Positions 22,154 to 27,914 of a stretch of 27,914 nucleotides of DNA are shown here, piece by piece. Position numbers and translations under genes: made by a program. The stretch comes from Pelosinus fermentans (lineage in GTDB: Bacteria > Bacillota > Negativicutes > DSM-13327), in assembly GCA_002434245.1 (NCBI GenBank), contig DJJR01000028.1:1048-28961 (forward strand). Reading direction: 5' to 3'. The notes under the pieces are model-generated. The model had not been told where the DNA came from and ran no database searches. It worked only from the letters and a program-made list of their open reading frames with translations. Numbering within the stretch: position 1 is the first letter of the stretch; each line of letters opens with the position of its first letter.

Positions 22154-23962
22154 TTATGAATCGGCATCATACAATTCAATGCCAACCATTTGCATCAAAT
22201 ATTTCGCATTTGTAGTTGTGCAGCGCCCATTGCGAAGCTTGTAATCAAAGTGTATTTCATTGTTTACATAGTTTTCGGTAAAATGATAATTCACGATTTT
22301 ATTACCAGCCTCATCTTCTAGATTGCAGAGTTCAAAATCATGGGTGGAAATGAGTCCAATCACCCATGGCTTATTTAAATTCTTTAGCACACTGGTAGCT
22401 CCAATAAGCCTATCGATTGAATTGGTACCGCGAAAGATTTCATCAATTAAAAAAATCATATCCTGCTTTTTATGTGAAAAGTCAATAATCATTTTTATAC
22501 GGAGCAGCTCGGCGTAGAAGGTAGATATACCACTATTTAAATCATCGCTGATTCTCATAGATGTAAAAATATTCATAATGGAACATTCCAGCTTAGCAGC
22601 GCAGACAGGGGCTCCGCAATAAGCCAAAACCAGATTGATTCCGATTGTCCGTAATAGAGTTGTCTTTCCTGACATATTCGATCCGGTTATGACGCAGAGA
22701 TTATTTTTGATTTTAATATTGTTGCGTACACTTTTATCTTCAAGGAGTAAGGCATGACCAAGGTCTGTTGCGGAAAATACCAGCTCCTGTTCAACGAAGT
22801 CTGGAAAAGCCCATTGAGGATGTAGTTGTAAAATGACGCCCAGACTTGCAATGGCTTCAAACTCACCGATGATCTGAAACCATTTTCGGATCATTTTGCC
22901 ATTTTCTTTCTTCCAAGCTTCTAATGCAAATACACAATGAAAATCCCACAGTAAGAAAAAGTTCATAAGGCAAAATGAAATGAAATTATAACGAAGCTCG
23001 CTTGCAGCAACAATTCTTTCAAGTTGTTTTATTTGCAGTGAGGCAGATTTTTCAGCGTGATATAATTCTTTTTGCAGGTGTACTAAGTATTCATCCTGAA
23101 AACTTTCTTTTTCAATTAACTGAATGAAGTGATGGAATGCTTTAATTTTTTCTTTAAATTGAAACACCGTGTATAAGGTCAATGCATTCTTTGAAGATCC
23201 AATGGCTGTAATCACCATTTGGATAATAATTAGAATTAGCGGTACATAAATCGAAATCGAAAAGCCATTAAAGAATAAAACCATCGTTAGAATTGTTGCT
23301 GCAGGTACGATATAGAATATAATTTGCAGCAGCTTTGCATATGACCGGGAAGACTCTTCTGCGTAAGCAATTAAAGTATCCGGATCATTCTTAACTTCAG
23401 CGGTAAGCATGCCTATGCACTGTAATTCTTCTAGGAAATTGTCCTTTTGTGATATTTCAGTTACAGAATTCTGACGTTTTTTTATGAGTGGGATATTTTT
23501 CTCAGGAGCAGCAAGAAGATCTCGTAATTGCTTTCTGCCATGGAAAGTATAAGTAACATTCATCCACTGAAATAAGGATTTTGCTCCGAAGAGATCCAAA
23601 TCACTTGTATAGGGATGGTTAAGATCTATAAATTCCTGCCCGTTATCTGTGAATTCAATCCAGCTTCCATCCATTCGGCTAAGATGCTTTTCATTTATTT
23701 TAATTTGGCAGATGAGCTTATTGAGTTCTCTTCTGATCTTTTGATGCTTGAACACAAAATAACCAAAGAGAAGAAGAGATAAAAATAAGGCAGAATAACT
23801 ATAAAAGGATTCGGCTTTAAGAAATGAGAAGCCAGTAATTCCTGCACCTATTAAAAACACGAGCATTCGTATATTGCTAGTCCGATTAAATCGCTTGAAT
23901 TGCTTTTCTTTTTGATCTTGATAATATTGCAAGCGATTTATAAATTTAATATTGGTTGACAT
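22154..23962 (-). CDS. Membrane-anchored MutS-like ATPase
   Basis: From ATG 23962, 4 bases after AAAGGAGG, the product is 602 residues. The C-terminal third is a MutS-type ABC ATPase: Walker A GSNMSGKTT at about 427-435, Walker B FLIDEIFRGTN at about 504-514 and the His switch STHDFEL near 539. Unlike MutS there is no mismatch-recognition domain. The N-terminal part carries two membrane helices at about 32-72, a second hydrophobic pair at about 211-254, and helical lever-like segments. Proteins of this plan are a recognised but uncharacterised MutS-related group in Firmicutes and Bacteroidetes. Membrane anchoring argues against ordinary mismatch repair. It is monocistronic and no MutL is nearby. 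Confidence 0.85.
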   Translation of the reverse strand: MSTNIKFINRLQYYQDQKEKQFKRFNRTSNIRMLVFLIGAGITGFSFLKAESFYSYSALFLSLLLFGYFVFKHQKIRRELNKLICQIKINEKHLSRMDGSWIEFTDNGQEFIDLNHPYTSDLDLFGAKSLFQWMNVTYTFHGRKQLRDLLAAPEKNIPLIKKRQNSVTEISQKDNFLEELQCIGMLTAEVKNDPDTLIAYAEESSRSYAKLLQIIFYIVPAATILTMVLFFNGFSISIYVPLILIIIQMVITAIGSSKNALTLYTVFQFKEKIKAFHHFIQLIEKESFQDEYLVHLQKELYHAEKSASLQIKQLERIVAASELRYNFISFCLMNFFLLWDFHCVFALEAWKKENGKMIRKWFQIIGEFEAIASLGVILQLHPQWAFPDFVEQELVFSATDLGHALLLEDKSVRNNIKIKNNLCVITGSNMSGKTTLLRTIGINLVLAYCGAPVCAAKLECSIMNIFTSMRISDDLNSGISTFYAELLRIKMIIDFSHKKQDMIFLIDEIFRGTNSIDRLIGATSVLKNLNKPWVIGLISTHDFELCNLEDEAGNKIVNYHFTENYVNNEIHFDYKLRNGRCTTTNAKYLMQMVGIELYDADS

Positions 23963-24166
23963 ATGTCCTCCTTTAGTAGTGAACAACTTACAGGATGATG
24001 TAGATTGTCTATTATTAATATAATTTACCATTTGAATATAAAATCCTTTAACGTATCAGTATAAGAGCAGTATTTTTTGCTTAAGGTTTAGTCTTGTGGA
24101 AAGTATTGCTAAGTGGTAAAATTGGAGATATTATTGAAATAATAATAGTTATTATGTTTTATTGAT

Positions 24167-24180
24167 TGACTAAATAGTCA
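24167..24180. promoter_or_regulatory. Palindromic operator candidate TGACTA-AA-TAGTCA
   Basis: A perfect inverted repeat with 6-base arms lies 29 bases upstream of the TTG start of the membrane protein gene. Its core, ACTA-N2-TAGT, resembles the ACTA-N3-TAGT core of the TetR sites at 9574-9596 and 10288-10310, but the spacing and outer bases differ. Confidence 0.4.
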
Positions 24181-24208
24181 TTTTATTGAATTGAGCGGAG
24201 GTTTTATC

Positions 24209-24811
24209 TTGAAATATTGTAAATGGCTCTTACTTATCGGTGTTTTATTGTCCTATTTCATTACCCCTTATTTTCCTGTTTCATGGGGATGGGAAAATAG
24301 TATATTGGAATGGATGCAGGTTGTTATATTAACGCTCGGTCTACTTTTAACCTACGTGTGGTGGCAGGAAGCCAGATCGGCAGGAGATACTTCTACTGCG
24401 CGCTTTCTGATGTGGGCTGTACCTTTATGGGTATTGATGATTGGCAGAGAATTAAGCTGGGGGAGAGTCTTTTATCCCAGTGGGTTTCATCCTATTGATG
24501 GCCCTTCATTTCTTTCGCTGTCCCAATTGCCTTATGGTGCGGTTGTCAATCCGCTGATTGCAGTGATAATAGTAGTGTGGCTCTTTGGAGTCATAAAATA
24601 CCGCTTATATAAAGTTCCCTATTCGCTAGTAAAAGAGCACAAATTTCCCGTCACTGCGCTGGTAATTACAATTTTTGCATTTGCATCTGCAGAGCTGGGT
24701 GAAAGACATCTGCATCTTCAGAACATGGAGGAATTTGATGAGTGCTTTGCCTATCTAGGTTTAATCTTAACTGCTTATTGTGTGAAAAATGCTTTACGTA
24801 AGACAATATAA
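24209..24811 (+). CDS. Integral membrane protein of unknown function
   Basis: I do not recognise the family. GCGGAGG is 7 bases before an in-frame TTG at 24209, giving 200 residues; a TTG 6 codons upstream overlaps the site and is rejected. There are five probable membrane helices, at about 5-22, 35-53, 68-80, 112-130 and 148-165, with a final weak segment near 180-192. Conserved-looking polar features between helices are GRELSWGRVFYPSGF and ASAELGERHLHLQNMEEFDE, where Glu, Arg and His sit next to membrane spans. This is reminiscent of metal- or haem-handling membrane proteins, but no function can be assigned. It is monocistronic, with a palindrome upstream and a terminator downstream. Confidence 0.7.
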   Translation: MKYCKWLLLIGVLLSYFITPYFPVSWGWENSILEWMQVVILTLGLLLTYVWWQEARSAGDTSTARFLMWAVPLWVLMIGRELSWGRVFYPSGFHPIDGPSFLSLSQLPYGAVVNPLIAVIIVVWLFGVIKYRLYKVPYSLVKEHKFPVTALVITIFAFASAELGERHLHLQNMEEFDECFAYLGLILTAYCVKNALRKTI

Positions 24812-24816
24812 AAGTA

Positions 24817-24860
24817 TTGAGCCAGTATCTAGAACGTTAGATACTGGCTCAAATTATTTT
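24817..24860. terminator. Rho-independent terminator between convergent genes
   Basis: TTGAGCCAGTATCTA and TAGATACTGGCTCAA form a perfect 15-pair stem with a 6-base loop, followed by ATTATTTTT on the plus strand. The histidine kinase gene ends 55 bases away from the other side. Confidence 0.88.
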
Positions 24861-24906
24861 TGGCATTCAGCTTGTCTTAGCTGCTTGCTGTTTCAATTTG
24901 CAGTAC

Positions 24907-27534
24907 TCATGTTTTGGCAACCGGAAATTGAATATAAAAGGTCGTTCCTCCTTCATGGGTATTAACTGTGATTGCAGCATTATGACGTCTTGCGATGTTA
25001 TAACAAGTGGGAATGCCAAGCCCGGTTCCGCTAGCCTTAGTAGTGAGAAAGGGTGTACCCAGATCTTTTACCATATCAGCGGGGATACCGCAGCCATTAT
25101 CTTCAATCGCTAAGACGACTTGCCCTTCCTCAAGATAGGTTAATATGCTTACCTTGCCGTTAATCTCTGTGGCCTCAAAACCGTTGCGGACTAAATTTAA
25201 GATGAGTTGCCGGATCTCATTCGTATTTAATAGGATGTTAGGCAAATTAGGATATAAGTGCGTTCGGAAAGTCTTAGCCTGGGAAGCAGCATCAGCTTCC
25301 AGCAATGGACTGAGAGTACGGATGACTTCATTTAAGTCATGGGCAGCTAAAGGTGCTGTTTTATTCTTGGCTAAGGATAAGAATTCAGTAATGATCTGAT
25401 TGGCCCGGTCTAATTCCTCAATCATAAGTTCAAATTTAGACTTTTCCTCGGAGTAATTCTTTTTTTGAGCGAGCAACTGTAGATAGCCTCGCACAGTCGT
25501 CATCGGATTACGAATCTCGTGGGATATTCCTGCTGCGATTTGAGATACCAGCTTCATTGTATCTAGTCGGCCTAGTTCTTCCTGTATCTTTTTCTCTTCC
25601 GTTATGTCCTTATCGATTTCAATGATCTCCTGAGAGCCGCCCCTTGTATTTTTACGCAGAAGCCAGCAGCTTCTTACTGTTACTTGTTTATGGTCTTTCG
25701 TTGTATGGATGAGTTCTCCCACCCATTTCCCCTTAGCACTCACTTCTTCATTGATGCTGGCAATTGGTATAGGAAATTGGGTTTTGAGCAAGGTATGGGA
25801 TATCTTAGATAAGGCCTCGTCTTCTGTCCAGCCGTAGCCTCGTGCAGCGCCTTGCCCCCAAAAGCTGATTTTTCCTTTCAGGTCGTGTATAAATGTATAA
25901 TCAGGGTCCAGGTTTAATAAAAGTATTTGTTCCTCAAGCAATCTTCGATATTCCTGTTCTTTTTCTTCAATTGCTTTATGCTCTGTTATATCTCGAAAAT
26001 AGATGGAAAGCCCCTCTGGTGAAGGATAGGCATGTACCTCTAACCATGCATTAGTACTGGTTGACTTTGCCTCGAAATGAACGGCAGTATTTTCTTTCTT
26101 GGCTTTATGGTACTCATCATAATACGGTTGGACACTCGTAAAGCAATCCCATATTTTTTTGCCCAGCATATCTTGGGAATTACAAGACCAGAATTTTTCG
26201 GCAACGGAATTAATGTAGGTATACCGCCATTCATTATCTAATGCGTAAAAACCATCTGTAATACGTTCTAACATTTGGTGTATTTGGTTATAGGCGGCAG
26301 CTGCTTTTTTTTGTGCTTCGATTCTAACCAGATTTTCTGCGTGAAGCTCATCAATTGTATTTTCTAATTTTTTGTGAACCCACCAGTGGGAGACTGCGGC
26401 ACCAATTCGTTCCCCCAGCATTTCTAAGTAATTGATCATTTCTTTGGTGAATAAATTTTTTCGACTGTCGTTGATTTGTATTAGACCGATAATCTTTTCC
26501 TTGATTTTGAGAGGGACGAGCGCAACAGATTCATAAGCACAACAACGGCCTCGCATTTTGCCCTGCAGATTTTCCCGTGGTGTTTCTGCTACCAGTTCTG
26601 AAGTACTATTTGACCAGAAACTACCGCCTGCTGAGAAAAATGGCATCGAAGGGTTTATGCGGCCTCGTATTACATTTCCGCACATGCATTCCAATAAATA
26701 TTGACCATTCTCACAAAGGATGCGATTGTTCATTTCGTCCTTTGCACACAGGCTTTTTTCTTGTAAAATAAACTCTTCTGTAAAACCTTCCCATACAAAG
26801 TAGGGATAATCCCCCCCATCCTCTAATCTCATGGCGATTGCCTGACACTTTGTGATATTGCGTATAGAAGTTATGGCAGCAGAGAGTGCTTTTTTAAAAT
26901 CCTGCAGACCAATTAGTTCAGAAAATAGCCTGTGTCCCTCAATTTCTTTGAGTAATTCTTTCGTAAGGGCACGATGACGTTCTTCATTTTCCCTCATTTC
27001 TTGTTCAGCTTGCGTATGTTTAAAGATATCCAGCGTTTGCTGTGCTAGTAAATCCAACAATTGAAGGGACTTAGTATCTGGTTGGTGAGGAGTACAGTGA
27101 TAGGTGGATAAAATCCCCAACAATTGACCCGTACGATTGAATATGGGGATGGATTGCATGGAGCGTATACCAGCTGTTAGCATGACTTCCAGGGACTGAG
27201 AATCAACAAAGGGATTTTGGGTGATATCTTCAATAATGATATGTTCGCAGCACTTAGGAGTCAAACCGCAGGCAGTTTGACTTTTGTGGGTGCTGTCAAA
27301 GTAACTAAGAAAGGAATGATCAAGACCACGATGAGCAATGATTCGGATAACACCGGAGCTTTCATCAAGAAGTTGAAGGGTACCTCTGTCAGCTTGCATG
27401 ATCCATATTGCTGTTTCAATGATCTCGCCGAAAAATTTTTTCATCCCTTCTTTACGCATAACGCATAAACTGATATTATGCATCTTTTTCATAACTGTTA
27501 GCTCAATCGACTGATCTTCTAGCTTTTCATACAT
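24907..27534 (-). CDS. Multi-sensor histidine kinase (GAF-GAF-PAS-PAS-HisKA-HATPase)
   Basis: From ATG 27534 the product is 875 residues with no membrane segment, so it is cytoplasmic. In order: GAF at about 20-175, a second GAF at about 205-385 with a Cys-rich insert (ECMCGNVIRGR...RGRCCAYESVALVPL), PAS at about 415-520, PAS at about 525-645, the HisKA helix with phospho-acceptor His near 672 (GISHEIRNP), and the ATPase with N-box LNLVRNGFEA, G1 DNGCGIP and G2 GTGLGIP. It should autophosphorylate in response to small-molecule or redox cues. No response regulator is adjacent in the window, so it is an orphan kinase; Spo0A-phosphorelay input is one possibility in spore formers. The start is uncertain: AAGGAG is 13 bases before ATG 27534 and only 1 before GTG 27546. 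Confidence 0.88.
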   Translation of the reverse strand: MYEKLEDQSIELTVMKKMHNISLCVMRKEGMKKFFGEIIETAIWIMQADRGTLQLLDESSGVIRIIAHRGLDHSFLSYFDSTHKSQTACGLTPKCCEHIIIEDITQNPFVDSQSLEVMLTAGIRSMQSIPIFNRTGQLLGILSTYHCTPHQPDTKSLQLLDLLAQQTLDIFKHTQAEQEMRENEERHRALTKELLKEIEGHRLFSELIGLQDFKKALSAAITSIRNITKCQAIAMRLEDGGDYPYFVWEGFTEEFILQEKSLCAKDEMNNRILCENGQYLLECMCGNVIRGRINPSMPFFSAGGSFWSNSTSELVAETPRENLQGKMRGRCCAYESVALVPLKIKEKIIGLIQINDSRKNLFTKEMINYLEMLGERIGAAVSHWWVHKKLENTIDELHAENLVRIEAQKKAAAAYNQIHQMLERITDGFYALDNEWRYTYINSVAEKFWSCNSQDMLGKKIWDCFTSVQPYYDEYHKAKKENTAVHFEAKSTSTNAWLEVHAYPSPEGLSIYFRDITEHKAIEEKEQEYRRLLEEQILLLNLDPDYTFIHDLKGKISFWGQGAARGYGWTEDEALSKISHTLLKTQFPIPIASINEEVSAKGKWVGELIHTTKDHKQVTVRSCWLLRKNTRGGSQEIIEIDKDITEEKKIQEELGRLDTMKLVSQIAAGISHEIRNPMTTVRGYLQLLAQKKNYSEEKSKFELMIEELDRANQIITEFLSLAKNKTAPLAAHDLNEVIRTLSPLLEADAASQAKTFRTHLYPNLPNILLNTNEIRQLILNLVRNGFEATEINGKVSILTYLEEGQVVLAIEDNGCGIPADMVKDLGTPFLTTKASGTGLGIPTCYNIARRHNAAITVNTHEGGTTFYIQFPVAKT

Positions 27535-27845
27535 TAATTCGTCCACACTCCTTAGTAGCTATCTGCAAATAGTAAGAAATTGTCTTTTTCTAGTAGTGTA
27601 ATTGCTAAATAAAAATTGTAGATACGTTCATACCACATTGGAAAAATATACTGTGATACACTTCGTTTTATAGTAGGTCATTTCCTTTTAGATTTACATA
27701 ATTTTTAATTATGGGAATGTAAGGAGTCAAAGATCAGTAAGCCGAGGCAATAAAAATTCTTTTTTTGATGACTAAGAAAAGAAGAACCTGCAGATACTCT
27801 TACATATCGACAGATATTCTTTATTGTAAATAAAGAAGGGATATT
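27535..27845. other. Intergenic region, no gene seen
   Basis: This AT-rich stretch upstream of the kinase holds no credible ORF. It contains an inverted repeat CATAATT-TTT-AATTATG at about 27699-27715. TACAAT on the minus strand near 27620 is a weak -10 candidate for the kinase. Nothing else could be supported. Confidence 0.5.
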
Positions 27846-27907
27846 GAACCACAGAGGGGATGTTTTATCTTTATCATTTCTCTGTGTTCTCTGCGCCTCT
27901 GCGGTTC
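27846..27907 (+). repeat. Palindromic repeat, short B-like copy at the window edge
   Basis: GAACCACAGAGGGGATG, a short T-rich centre and the right arm CTGTGTTCTCTGCGCCTCTG-CGGTTC. The right arm matches the type B copies at 2041-2187 and 7757-7905, while the left arm is shortened and the B-type flanks are missing from the visible part. Confidence 0.8.
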
Positions 27908-27914
27908 CTTTTTA

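Overview
The window reads as chromosomal DNA of a low-GC, diderm, probably endospore-forming Firmicute of the Negativicutes type (Pelosinus/Sporomusa-like). This is inference. It rests on strong AGGAGG-type ribosome binding sites, GTG/TTG starts, a T-box riboswitch and a BirA/BioY regulon (Firmicute traits) occurring together with an RND efflux pump, which implies an outer membrane. No rRNA, tRNA, CRISPR array, phage or transposase gene was seen.

Layout. 1-2200: tail of a membrane protein, a polysaccharide deacetylase, an exported protein of unknown function that appears to start at an ATA codon, a YjbQ gene stub, and two palindromic repeats. 2200-4010: a sodium:solute symporter on the minus strand behind a T-box leader that has one Stem I but two successive T-box/terminator modules, driven by a consensus promoter. 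4240-7700: a GrpB-family protein, an Old Yellow Enzyme-like oxidoreductase followed by a small Cys-motif flavoprotein, and a stand-alone fabH with a perfect palindrome inside its promoter. 7757-9530: a repeat copy, a ZIP metal transporter, a coiled-coil protein, a possible serine-hydrolase stub and another palindromic repeat. 9560-14512: a TetR regulator and a membrane-fusion-protein/RND-permease operon; both promoters carry the same three-half-site operator. 14606-16800: a secreted FxLYD-like protein, a repeat, a ClpP paralogue and an aldo/keto reductase.

16855-20515: a biotin-linked block on the minus strand, bioY-thiolase-acyl-CoA ligase, with a hotdog-fold FabZ-like gene beyond a terminator. 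A BirA-type operator overlaps the promoter. The composition matches the Bacillus subtilis yhfU-yhfS-yhfT set. The thiolase lacks its second catalytic Cys and the hotdog protein lacks the FabZ catalytic His. 20646-27914: a class III aminotransferase, a membrane-anchored MutS-like ATPase, an integral membrane protein, a large GAF/GAF/PAS/PAS histidine kinase without a neighbouring response regulator, and a last repeat at the window edge.

Recurrent theme: six intergenic palindromic repeats share arms of the form GAACC(A/G)C(A/G)(A/G)AGG...CCTNNGCGGTTC. They fall into two nearly identical pairs plus two diverged copies, and are the clearest structure not explained by genes. All functional calls come from reading motifs and context; no search was run.
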